From contig NJBI01000001.1 in the NCBI GenBank assembly GCA_005222975.1, positions 1-42,570 on the forward strand: a stretch of DNA of 42,570 nt, given 5' to 3'. The notes below the pieces were generated by a model, which saw nothing but the letters and a program-made list of their open reading frames with translations, did no database searches and was not told where the DNA came from. The stretch is from Promethearchaeota archaeon Loki_b31. GTDB taxonomy: Archaea > Asgardarchaeota > Lokiarchaeia > Sigyniarchaeales > SOKP01. Made by a program: the position numbers and the translations under genes. Positions 23,635 to 32,409 of this stretch are shown here, one piece after another. Every line of letters begins with the position of its first letter. The first letter of the stretch is position 1.

Positions 23635-25740
23635 ATGTCTGATTTAATAATCGTTGATATTACAGAAAATGAAAAAACTCTTTTAGATGGTCAATTAAAC
23701 CAAAAAGAAATTAAAGGAAACGGAAAAATTTTAATAAAGAACCCTTCCCAGAAAAGTCGGCTATGGAATTTAGGATGCGATTTAAAAGAAATTGTTAACA
23801 CAACAATTAGTTCGAGAGAATTGGATGTGGGGATTTTAAACGCTACTCAAGAATATAAAAGCGAATACGAAGTTCAAAATTTAAAAGAACCTTCACTTAA
23901 AGTTGTCGATATTTTTGATACTACTATGTCAATTTCAGATAAAGTAAATAACGCATTTTTGTTTGAAACTGACAATAAATGTAAATTAAAGTTAGTATTA
24001 ACAAATCCCTTAGATATACCTATATCAAACATTAAAGTGAAAAGAGAAATACCCTCGTTCTTCCAAGAAATTGAAATTCTTAATCCTAATATCGGTGTTG
24101 CTGGTATAATTGAAGAGTCTGAATTAAGATTTTTGAGTTGGGATATTGTTTCGTTAGATGGACAACAAAGAGCTGAGTTAGAATTAACTTGCACAGTAAA
24201 TATAAAAGATAGCGATGTAAAAGCCTTAGGAACATTAGATATTACTTACTTAATCAATAATTATAAACTAACAATGATTAATCCGGAAGTTCGAGGGCTC
24301 ACTGATTCGATGTCTGGAATTGATAGAGATGAGGGTTCTCAACCGGGAATGTGGGATTGTAGTGTTGAATTTATTAACGAGTCAGAGTTTCAAGTAAGAA
24401 TAGAAAACGTTAAGGTGTTACATAAAATTACTACGGGAACCGAAAATGTCGTATCTCAAGCCCCTAATCGATTACTTAATCCTGAACAATCGTGGGATTT
24501 TGATTTTCAAGTTGAATCTAAGGATGTTCCTGAATTAAGTTCCTCGATCGAATTTACACCGTTATTTGTGGCGCTTACTAGAGTTGTTGGTGAAATTAAT
24601 AAAGAGTCCACCGTTTACCCCGTTTTAAGAGCTAGTATAAATAAATCTATTAACCCTCCCGAGGTTGATGCCTACGCGAATACAGACATGGTAATAGAAA
24701 ATATAATTGTTAATAATGGTACTTCAATTATAGGAGCAATTAACATTCTAGATGAAATTCCCCAAGATTTTGTACCACCATTAATAAATCAAGTAAAAGT
24801 TATGCTAGGAAATATAGATATTAGCTCTCGAACTGATTTTACTAAAAAACTTGAGCTTGCACCGAGTGACCAAAGTCCAGACTCAAAACACCAAATTATT
24901 ATTGAACTTTTCAATCTATCTAACGAATTTATCCAAGACGCTAAATTAATCATCTCATACCCCCTTAAAGCAAGGAATCCAAGACCACCTACAGAAATGC
25001 TTTATAAAACTCCTGTAAAAATAGAAATAAATAGCCCAGTTGAAGGAAATTTATTTACTAAATCTCCAGATAAAGAACCAGAGATCAAAGTGAAATACGT
25101 TAAGCGTAAACTGAAAACGCTTAAAAGCATAAAACCTGGAATGTCTGAAGGAGAATTCTCCATCAGTGTTAGAATTCAAAATAAAGGAAATGTAGAATTA
25201 GAAAATATTATTGTCAAGGATAAAATCCCTAGAGGTTTTGATTTAACTAATATTAACATCGATGATTATAATGTAGTGAAAATTGGGGAAGAATCTGAAT
25301 TACAAGTCAAGATTGCTGAATTGAAGGGAAATGAATCATTAAGTCTTAATTACAGTTGTTCTGGACAGGGTGATTATCCAAGATATGAGCCAGAGATCAT
25401 TGTTCAAGGTCGTGAGGGTTCTGAATTAACTCAAGCCTCTGATAATCAAGTGGCTCCCCCCGCTCAAACTGTTAAGGGTTCTGTTACTTCAATTAGTATA
25501 GAGAAAAGTGCTCTTATTAACGATCTTTTTTCAAATATTTTTAAGAAAATAGATCAAACCATAACCGGAAATGTCTTAAGCGCTTTCATTGAAGATATGA
25601 GGGACCAATTTCCCCCAGGGCCTGTTCTACATCAATTTATGCAGTTTGCTAAAGATATCAAAACAGATAAATTAGTTATTGGTTCTTTAAGAGACGAAAT
25701 ATTAGCAAAGTTAAAGGAGTTTAAGGAAAAATATATTTAA
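23635..25740 (+). CDS. large cytosolic protein of tandem beta-sandwich domains
   Basis: A 701-residue protein without signal peptide or membrane helix, so probably cytoplasmic. It is a chain of Ig-like/DUF11-like sandwiches. The pattern 'N-x-x-(D/N)-I-P-(I/L)-x-N-(I/V)-K-V-x-(R/D)-x-I-P' recurs, e.g. LDIPISNIKVKREIPSFF (~136), IQNKGNVELENIIVKDKIPR (~512). A helical C-terminus (about 625-701) ends the chain. DUF11-like repeats usually lie outside the cell; here they would be inside. AAGGTAAGGA precedes the ATG. The function is unknown; a scaffold is possible. It is divergent from the Cys-cluster gene. Confidence 0.72.
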   Translation: MSDLIIVDITENEKTLLDGQLNQKEIKGNGKILIKNPSQKSRLWNLGCDLKEIVNTTISSRELDVGILNATQEYKSEYEVQNLKEPSLKVVDIFDTTMSISDKVNNAFLFETDNKCKLKLVLTNPLDIPISNIKVKREIPSFFQEIEILNPNIGVAGIIEESELRFLSWDIVSLDGQQRAELELTCTVNIKDSDVKALGTLDITYLINNYKLTMINPEVRGLTDSMSGIDRDEGSQPGMWDCSVEFINESEFQVRIENVKVLHKITTGTENVVSQAPNRLLNPEQSWDFDFQVESKDVPELSSSIEFTPLFVALTRVVGEINKESTVYPVLRASINKSINPPEVDAYANTDMVIENIIVNNGTSIIGAINILDEIPQDFVPPLINQVKVMLGNIDISSRTDFTKKLELAPSDQSPDSKHQIIIELFNLSNEFIQDAKLIISYPLKARNPRPPTEMLYKTPVKIEINSPVEGNLFTKSPDKEPEIKVKYVKRKLKTLKSIKPGMSEGEFSISVRIQNKGNVELENIIVKDKIPRGFDLTNINIDDYNVVKIGEESELQVKIAELKGNESLSLNYSCSGQGDYPRYEPEIIVQGREGSELTQASDNQVAPPAQTVKGSVTSISIEKSALINDLFSNIFKKIDQTITGNVLSAFIEDMRDQFPPGPVLHQFMQFAKDIKTDKLVIGSLRDEILAKLKEFKEKYI

Positions 25741-25838
25741 AAAATCTTTTTTATTATCCTATTTTTTTTATTCTTTATTTAATTTAAAATTATCATTAAA
25801 TAACAATTTTATAGTAAAATTTCATTATTATAAGGTAT

Positions 25839-26921
25839 ATGAATTCGCGCGAGCGTTACTTAGCAGTTTACGACGATAATGAGCGGAAAAAGCTAGATAG
25901 AGTTCCTACACACGTTCAATACATTAGAGAAGGATTTATCACGCAAAATAAAGAAAAAATATTAAACAATCATAGCGAGAGTTTATTCAATAACCTCTAT
26001 TTCGACATTCCTTATGCTTTAAAGTTTGATTCTGTTTTTGCCTCATTTCCCTTAAGTTTTAAAGTAAAAAGCGTTAAAGTGCAAGATAAGACAGGAAAAA
26101 TCGTTAGGATAAAAGAAGATGGACAGTCAACGAGACGCAAAACTTCGTATTATGAAGGCGGATACATAAATAATTTAGACCTCCTAAATGAACTCTGTGC
26201 TAATTTAAAGGAAGTAGACAATAGTGAAATAATTAAAAAGACTATAAATTTTTATGAAAAAATCTCGCCTTATATTTTTCCTGTTTTAATGGTTGATGGC
26301 ATTTTTGATAAAGTTTGGAAAAGCATGGGAATCGTTGCCTTTAGTCGAAATTTTAAAAAAAATACCAAATTATATCGAGATTTAATTAAGTTTTATGCTA
26401 ATTTAGCTCAAATTAATATTGAAGGATTGATAAATGCAACAGGGGGAAGAGGAAAAATCTTGACTCTCTTGGACGATGTAGCTTATAAAGGGCACCCGAT
26501 GATCTCACCTGAACGGTGGGAAAAAGATTTTTTACCCTATTATAAAGAAATTACTTCAATAATTTCTGATGCCAGTATGATTTCTCAAATTCATACTGAT
26601 GGAGATGTCACAGAATTAATTTCATCTTTTAAGAAAGCTGGATTCCAAGGATTACAAGGGTTTGAAGGAGGATGTGACCCTTATTATGTAAATGAACACC
26701 ATCCAGACTTTATAATAGTTGGTTTTGGGGACGTATCATATACACTTCCATATGGAACTCAAGATCAAATTGAATCTCATGTAAAGGATTTAATGACCGC
26801 TTTGAAAGAAAATAGACGCTTTGTCATAGGTCCTAGTACGGTTATATTTAAAGAAATTCCATTAGAAAATGTGAGAACATTCATTCAAGCTGCAATAAAG
26901 TATGGAAAATATAATTGCTAA
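25839..26921 (+). CDS. uroporphyrinogen decarboxylase-like methyltransferase
   Basis: A 360-residue TIM-barrel protein of the UroD/MtaA-MtbA group, which includes corrinoid-dependent methyltransferases. DDVAYKGHPMISPERWEKDFLPYYKEI is the characteristic block after 'D-D', followed by IHTDGDVTELI, where the family has H-x-C-G zinc or substrate motifs; the cysteine is replaced by Asp here. GLQGFEGGCDP and the final IGPST-type turn agree. Real heme synthesis is unlikely, and no corrinoid protein gene is adjacent. AAGGT at 25832-25836 gives the ribosome site. It converges with the PIMT-like gene after 27 bp. Confidence 0.85.
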   Translation: MNSRERYLAVYDDNERKKLDRVPTHVQYIREGFITQNKEKILNNHSESLFNNLYFDIPYALKFDSVFASFPLSFKVKSVKVQDKTGKIVRIKEDGQSTRRKTSYYEGGYINNLDLLNELCANLKEVDNSEIIKKTINFYEKISPYIFPVLMVDGIFDKVWKSMGIVAFSRNFKKNTKLYRDLIKFYANLAQINIEGLINATGGRGKILTLLDDVAYKGHPMISPERWEKDFLPYYKEITSIISDASMISQIHTDGDVTELISSFKKAGFQGLQGFEGGCDPYYVNEHHPDFIIVGFGDVSYTLPYGTQDQIESHVKDLMTALKENRRFVIGPSTVIFKEIPLENVRTFIQAAIKYGKYNC

Positions 26922-26948
26922 TAAAGAGCAGTTTTTAGTGTAATCTAA

Positions 26949-28082
26949 TTATTTTTGGAATTTATTCATCTCTTTCTTTATTCTTTTCTGTACGCTATTG
27001 ACTTCAAGTTGATATTTTTCAATTATTTTAATTTTTTTATCAATTACAGAGGAATCAGAAATTTTCCTTTTTTCAATTTCTTTTCTAATTAAGTTATTAT
27101 ATGTTTTTATTTGTTCTAAAGAATTAATTATATTTTCTAAATATTCTAGGTTTTCCTTACTATTTTTCGAATTGATTGTTTGGTCCTTATGCTGTAGAAA
27201 AGCATAAAAGATATTCTCAGGTTTTATTTCGTAAGATCGGCTTTTTGAATAAGGTTCTAGCCTTACTTCATTCAATATATAAGATTCATAATTAACGGAT
27301 ATATTTTTCATATTAGAAATGTCAATAAATTTATTTGCTCTTGAATGGTCGATTGTTACATCCAATTCCTCAAAATCAGTAATCAATTTTAATTCGTCTA
27401 ATTCAACTTGAGTCATTAGCGGTGTAAACCTTACTTGTAAATGTTTCTTTCCATAAAATTTTTCATCATAACGAATTATTTGGGTGTATGTTTGAATCAA
27501 ATCTTCGCCAATTGGAGCGAACAAAACGCCTTCGTTCGGGTCGAGTTGTTGTAATAAAGTTGATATTCGATCTTCTTTTATAGCACCTGTTACAAGGATT
27601 TTTTGCCAAGGATATCGTTCAGGAAGTCCTAATAAAGGATTTCTTACGATAACTTCAACTTTCTCAAGAAGATTAGCTTTTCTTAAATTTACTAAAGTAA
27701 CATTTGCTATCTTTGGATTTGCTTCTATTATTACAATTCTACCACTTGGAGCTAATTTATGAGCTAACGCGGCGATATACCCGCTCTTTGCTCCTAAAAT
27801 AAGTAAATCGTCATTATCATTCAAGATTAATTCTTGTAACATGATCGAAATCATATGGGGGGCAGAGATCGTTCTAAGTGTTTCTGGTCGCTCTTTATTG
27901 AAGTAAAATAGAACTGGGGCATCGTTGTAAATTCTAACTTGATCCTGTATTTCTTTTGGTATAAATTCTTTTAGAGGAACATCTAAAAATGCCTTAAATA
28001 GCCTAATATCTCTCAAATAGCCATTAAAATATAGCGTAAATAACAACTGTATTTTTGAACGAAATATTTTATGATTTTCCAT
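26949..28082 (-). CDS. PIMT-like methyltransferase with helical extension
   Basis: A 377-residue protein. Residues ~25-235 follow protein-L-isoaspartate O-methyltransferase: the lead-in TISAPHMISIMLQEL (71-85), the SAM-loop region LLILGAKSGYIAALAHKLAPSGRIVIIEAN (broken here: LGAKSGY at 96-102 instead of the usual G-x-G-S-G-Y), then KILVTGAI and GVLFAPIG. About 100 coiled-coil residues follow. The altered first glycine and lack of the acidic motif-I residue may reduce SAM binding. In Asgard archaea PIMT-like proteins may serve other roles; repair of isoaspartate is not certain. Confidence 0.72.
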   Translation of the reverse strand: MENHKIFRSKIQLLFTLYFNGYLRDIRLFKAFLDVPLKEFIPKEIQDQVRIYNDAPVLFYFNKERPETLRTISAPHMISIMLQELILNDNDDLLILGAKSGYIAALAHKLAPSGRIVIIEANPKIANVTLVNLRKANLLEKVEVIVRNPLLGLPERYPWQKILVTGAIKEDRISTLLQQLDPNEGVLFAPIGEDLIQTYTQIIRYDEKFYGKKHLQVRFTPLMTQVELDELKLITDFEELDVTIDHSRANKFIDISNMKNISVNYESYILNEVRLEPYSKSRSYEIKPENIFYAFLQHKDQTINSKNSKENLEYLENIINSLEQIKTYNNLIRKEIEKRKISDSSVIDKKIKIIEKYQLEVNSVQKRIKKEMNKFQK

Positions 28083-28183
28083 TTTGCCTACAAAATATTG
28101 ATAAATATTATAGTTATTATATCTATTTATATTAAAATATTATAAAATACTAATTGTGTCAAATCTGTTGGGATATTTAAGTT

Positions 28184-28762
28184 ATGTTTATTTTAGATGC
28201 ATCAAATTTTAAGGAAGCTAGGATAACTATATTTCTGATTTCTATAAATGTACTTTTGTACTTTTTTTTCTCTTTAGCTTTCGAGGATTTATTTTATCAA
28301 TTGGTTCAAATTAATAGTAAAATCTTTGTCGAACTTGAAATTTGGCGCCTTTTTACTTCAATGTTTTTACACGGTGACGCTATGCACCTTTTCTCTAATA
28401 TGATCGCACTCTTGCTTTTTGGAACTTATGTTGAGCTCAATTTTTCTAAATTCGAATTCTTATTGATATACTTCATTTCAGGATTAATTGGAAATATATT
28501 TTCGTTATTTTTGTTACCTTTTAATGTAATAAGCCTAGGCGCATCTGGTGCTATTTTCGGATTGATTGGAGCTACTTTATCGTTATTAATTGTGGAAAGG
28601 GACATTCCCTTAATAATTTTAGGCTTATTTTATGTGTTTTATTTCGTATTTTCCTCGTTTTCGCCCGGAATCAACTATTTTGCTCATATTTTTGGCTTAT
28701 TAGGAGGTTTTTCAACCGGTTTTGCTTTTAAGAGGAAGAAAAAATCCTTTGAAACTTACTAA
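28184..28762 (+). CDS. rhomboid intramembrane serine protease
   Basis: A 192-residue six-helix protease that cleaves membrane proteins within the bilayer. WRLFTSMFLHGDAMHLFSN (54-72) carries the WR motif, His68 and Asn72 of the oxyanion region. GASGAIFG holds the nucleophile Ser121, and YFAHIFGLLGG the partner His168. A basic tail (KRKKK) follows the last helix. It is a minimal rhomboid without extra domains. It ends 2 bp before the end of the endonuclease III gene on the other strand. Confidence 0.93.
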   Translation: MFILDASNFKEARITIFLISINVLLYFFFSLAFEDLFYQLVQINSKIFVELEIWRLFTSMFLHGDAMHLFSNMIALLLFGTYVELNFSKFEFLLIYFISGLIGNIFSLFLLPFNVISLGASGAIFGLIGATLSLLIVERDIPLIILGLFYVFYFVFSSFSPGINYFAHIFGLLGGFSTGFAFKRKKKSFETY

Positions 28763-28764
28763 AA

Positions 28765-29433
28765 TCATTTCTTTTTCTTTTTCTTGTTTCTCATAGCTAT
28801 TTCCATCGAAAAATCCTTAGGGCAAATGTCGTTTAAAGGGCAAATATCGCATTTAGGACGAATTGGCAAGCAAATTTCTTGTCCAAACCGCACAAATAAT
28901 CGATTTACTCTAATCCATTGATCTCGAGGAATAATTCTCTTTAATTCTTCTTCGGTTTGCCCTGGTTTAGTTGTTTTTATCCAACCTAATCTATTAGGGA
29001 TTCTATGAACATGAACATCTACTGGTATTGCTGGAATTTTAAAGGCGTATACTAATACGCAATTAGCTGTTTTAGCGCCCACCCCGGGTAGAGAAACTAA
29101 CTCTTCAAAGTCTTTTGGTACAATTCCTTGATAATCTTCTTTTATTATTCGAGAAACTTCTTTAATGCGAGCCGCTTTAACCTTATAAAAGCCTGATTTA
29201 AAAACTAACTTCTCTAAATCTTCTACGCTCGCTTCTGCGATTTCTTTTGGAGTTTTATATTTTGTAAATAAACTATTTGTAGCTTCTCTAGTATTTGAAT
29301 CTCTAGATCTTGCAGATAATATCGTAGATATTAAGATTTTAAATGGATCTTGTTTTTTTCTAGCTAACCCGTCAAGGTGAGCTTCTCCTTCTAAGGCTTG
29401 TTCAATTTGGTCTAAAATTTTGATGTAATTCAT
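28765..29433 (-). CDS. nth: endonuclease III (bifunctional DNA glycosylase/AP lyase)
   Basis: Base-excision repair enzyme that removes oxidised pyrimidines. The helix-hairpin-helix is LPGVGAKTA (115-123) with catalytic Lys121; the catalytic Asp139 is in PVDVHVHR. Four cysteines at 188, 195, 198 and 204 (C-x6-C-x2-C-x5-C) hold the 4Fe-4S cluster. At 222 residues it is normal, with a lysine-rich end. It starts 12 bp after the stop of the Trm11-like gene on the same strand and is likely co-transcribed with it. Confidence 0.95.
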   Translation of the reverse strand: MNYIKILDQIEQALEGEAHLDGLARKKQDPFKILISTILSARSRDSNTREATNSLFTKYKTPKEIAEASVEDLEKLVFKSGFYKVKAARIKEVSRIIKEDYQGIVPKDFEELVSLPGVGAKTANCVLVYAFKIPAIPVDVHVHRIPNRLGWIKTTKPGQTEEELKRIIPRDQWIRVNRLFVRFGQEICLPIRPKCDICPLNDICPKDFSMEIAMRNKKKKKK

Positions 29434-29445
29434 ATTTTAGCTTGA

Positions 29446-30849
29446 TCAGCTCATCTTTTCGAAAACATAAATTTTTCTTTTTATTATTTGATTCTTTTTG
29501 GCATCGATTATAGCTCTAACTTGTCCTTTCTTGAATTGAAGCTTTCGGTTCGATTTATTTACTATTCTGTTTAGATCTAACATCGGCACTAGTTTAAAGT
29601 TGTGCTTCCTAGCTATTTCTTCAATCTTTAATTGAACTTCGCCGCCATCAATTGTATTGAAGATTGGTAATACAATACATATTCTACGCTTAGGTTTTAA
29701 AACTTTATAACCTTCTCTAAAAATAGCTTCATAAATCGAATTTAGTTTTGAATCAATAAGCTCTTTGGCTTCTATGTAGTAGGGTTTTTGTTTGTAAAAA
29801 GGTCCCAATTCTGGTTCCGTACATATCCCGTCAAAATATTCTTTGTTAAAAGAAGATGACAATTTTTTAATGTCTGCTTTTTTAACCCTTTCATTTAACA
29901 AAAGTGGAATTGGTTCCTCAAGCTCTTTTAAAAGCCAATTTAAATTACGCAAAGTATTCTTAACTTTGGTATCATCGATGTCAGAACCATAAATTTGAAA
30001 ATCCTCTATTAATGCAAATAAAAGAACCGTACCATTTCCCACAAATGGATCAAGAATTACATTCTTTTCTCTTTCTTCAAATAAATTTAAAAAATTTAAC
30101 ATTATAATGGCCAATTTTGGCGAAATACTGCTTTTAAACTCCTTAAATGGCCTTTCTTCGTCAATTTTTTTTTTAAAATTCGGATCGTCAGCCGTAAAAG
30201 TACGCGCGATATATACTCCTTCTTCTGTAAAACCAAAGATTATTTCTGCACGATCTTTATTGAATAAGCCATATTTTATCAAGTGATGGGGGAAAATTGG
30301 ATTTAAATTACCCGCTTTAATATTTTCTTCGGGATATTTATAATATAGCGATTTTTCAGCACCGATCTCTTTTAATAAGCCCATAATGGATTTATTCAAA
30401 AAAGGTAGAAAATGCTTTACCAACACATCAGAATAATAAACATCATCAAAAAGGTTTGGATAGATGGATACTGCGTAAAATATATTTTCATTTTGTATTC
30501 TTGGGAATATTTTATTAAGCGTGTTTTTTATAACCTTCAAAATTCCCTTTCTTGTAAAGTCAATCTTTTTGAATTTCTCAACTATTTTCGGAAAGCCGTC
30601 GTAGATAGTTTGTATATCGATGAAATCATATATCTCGGCGATTTTTTGACATCCTCCGAGTATATATTGAATTTTCATCAAATCGTTTACGTAATATTTG
30701 CTTTTTTGTAGCGATTCAAACTCAACTATCGCGATGTTTGCCGAATAATCGGTAATTCGTCCTTTGAATTGTGAATTTTTCAATACATTATCCAGCTCAG
30801 CTAGAGACAATTGCCAGTTCGAGCCTAAAACAAAAAGAAATCTATTCAA
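29446..30849 (-). CDS. Trm11/TrmG10-like RNA methyltransferase with variant motif IV
   Basis: A 467-residue protein of the archaeal tRNA guanosine-N2 methyltransferase group. The N-terminus FVLGSNWQLSLAELD is characteristic, leading through a THUMP-like region (about 60-180). The methyltransferase domain has motif I ILDPFVGNGTVLLFAL (~270-285) and DIDDTKVKNT. The catalytic motif IV, normally DPPYG, is CTEPELGPF (~343). A TEP-x-LG form appears in some relatives, but the specificity is unknown. It starts with TTG at 30849, with AGG a few bases upstream, and precedes nth by 12 bp. Confidence 0.8.
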   Translation of the reverse strand: MNRFLFVLGSNWQLSLAELDNVLKNSQFKGRITDYSANIAIVEFESLQKSKYYVNDLMKIQYILGGCQKIAEIYDFIDIQTIYDGFPKIVEKFKKIDFTRKGILKVIKNTLNKIFPRIQNENIFYAVSIYPNLFDDVYYSDVLVKHFLPFLNKSIMGLLKEIGAEKSLYYKYPEENIKAGNLNPIFPHHLIKYGLFNKDRAEIIFGFTEEGVYIARTFTADDPNFKKKIDEERPFKEFKSSISPKLAIIMLNFLNLFEEREKNVILDPFVGNGTVLLFALIEDFQIYGSDIDDTKVKNTLRNLNWLLKELEEPIPLLLNERVKKADIKKLSSSFNKEYFDGICTEPELGPFYKQKPYYIEAKELIDSKLNSIYEAIFREGYKVLKPKRRICIVLPIFNTIDGGEVQLKIEEIARKHNFKLVPMLDLNRIVNKSNRKLQFKKGQVRAIIDAKKNQIIKRKIYVFEKMS

Positions 30850-30939
30850 AAAAAAACCTATTTATTAATTAAAAGTGGTTTAATGTGATTTTGAAAAAGA
30901 AGCATGTTATTTTTATTTTTAGGTTAGGTTAAGTTAAGA

Positions 30940-32214
30940 TTAATCTTTGTCTAAAACATAATTAATAATTTTAATAATATCTGCTTTTCGAGCTTTAGCT
31001 GGGAGGTTAATCTCCTTCGTTTTACAATAACTTTTCAATTCTTTCACGGTTAAACTATTAAGATCGGCTGGTAATTCTTCAGAGAATACTTCTGGTGTTT
31101 TTTTTTTAGTTTCTTCTGTAAATTCATCCTCATCTGGTGTAAATGAACGTTCAAATTTTTCTCCTGAAACATCTTCAATTGCGCTTATAATACCTTCTAA
31201 ATCTTCTTTCTTCCTTTTCGGTATCAAATCTAATACTTTTTCCTCTTCTTTTTCTTCTTTTACAGCTTCTTTATACTCTTTTTTTCTCTGATATCTTTCT
31301 TGTTGAATTTCTTTTAATTCGTTCATTATTGATTTATAATCATCTTTAAAATGTTTTAGACTAACATTAACTAAATCAGAAAAACTTTCCCACCTTTTTT
31401 CTTTAACAATAGAATTCGCCCAATAAAACAAATCTTTTTGTAAATCGATAGTAATCACTTGTCCTTCGGAATCAACATCTAAAGTGAGCCATCTTAATAT
31501 GTTTGCAATTATTATATCATTATCAAAAGCAGAAAACCCGTATTCTCTTCCAAGAGACGAAAATATAGATAATGTCCCAAAGGCAACGACTTTACCTTTG
31601 TAGTAATTAACGGCAACAAGCAGGGGAATCTTAGGACTATCATCTTCAATCCATTTCTGTTCTTCGAATCTATTCCTCCAGCAGTTTAAACCGCCTCTTA
31701 CTAACACCTCAACCTGTATTTTTTTTTCGTCTTCTACAAAGCCTAAGGTTGCTAACGAACAGGCGCTTGATAAAACTATCTTTTTTATGTTTTCAGTGAT
31801 ATAATGCGGTTTAAAATTTGTTAATAACGGTCTTTTTTGCAAATTAACGTAATTCACCGAGTCATTTACTTCATCTGTAACGAATTCAAATCCAAATTTA
31901 CTCACTAATTCATTTATATTGGTTCTATTTAAATATTCTCCACCTCGGGAGCCAATAATAAGTAAACTTCCGCCAGTTCTTACGTATTCCTCTAAAACCT
32001 CTATTTCTTTCGGTTTTAAGTTAACATTCTTAGGCATAGAGATAATAACTGCATCGTAAATTCGTGCTTTCTCTAACGCGTAAAAACCAGCTTCGATTTT
32101 TCCTAATTTATAAGCAGATGCAAATAAGAACTGAGTGAAATCCGAATAGCTAGAAGCTTCTAAAGTTAACATATTATTGTGACTATAGTCTAAGCCAACA
32201 GCAATGTTTTTCAT
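30940..32214 (-). CDS. IFT52/GIFT-like domain protein with C-terminal SAP domain
   Basis: A 424-residue protein. Residues 1-~255 resemble the GIFT domain of intraflagellar transport protein IFT52: AVIISMPKNVNLKPKEIEVL, then RTGGSLLIIGSRGGEYLNRTNINELVSKFG (about 88-118) and later KGKVVAFGTLSIFSS and ILRWLTLDV. IFT52 has the matching D-x-N-I-N-F-L-L and F-Q-W-L elements; this is from memory of IFT52, not a search. A charged coiled region (~280-375) leads to a SAP/Rho-N-like domain, LTVKELKSYCKTKEINL (~383-424), which often binds DNA or RNA. The role is unknown. Confidence 0.7.
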   Translation of the reverse strand: MKNIAVGLDYSHNNMLTLEASSYSDFTQFLFASAYKLGKIEAGFYALEKARIYDAVIISMPKNVNLKPKEIEVLEEYVRTGGSLLIIGSRGGEYLNRTNINELVSKFGFEFVTDEVNDSVNYVNLQKRPLLTNFKPHYITENIKKIVLSSACSLATLGFVEDEKKIQVEVLVRGGLNCWRNRFEEQKWIEDDSPKIPLLVAVNYYKGKVVAFGTLSIFSSLGREYGFSAFDNDIIIANILRWLTLDVDSEGQVITIDLQKDLFYWANSIVKEKRWESFSDLVNVSLKHFKDDYKSIMNELKEIQQERYQRKKEYKEAVKEEKEEEKVLDLIPKRKKEDLEGIISAIEDVSGEKFERSFTPDEDEFTEETKKKTPEVFSEELPADLNSLTVKELKSYCKTKEINLPAKARKADIIKIINYVLDKD

Positions 32215-32409
32215 AATAAATACTTCTTTGTAGTAATTTTAATAATTTTATTCTAAAATATAATAATTTCTACTTTTATATATTTTACAATATAATTCTT
32301 ATTTTTTTACTCACTTAAAGAGAATAATAAAACCAAGTAATATTTCCATTTTATAAGATTGTAAAATGTTGATTTAGTTAAAAAAAAAAGAAAAAAAGTT
32401 AAATAAGGA

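Noticed and set aside
25839..26921. HemE for heme synthesis
   Set aside because: The conserved substrate and HxCG-like residues differ and no heme genes lie near; a UroD-like methyltransferase is more likely.
32351..32380. fourth copy of the leader
   Set aside because: Only about 16 bases (TTATAAGATTGTAAAA) match; the following blocks are absent and no plus-strand gene follows.
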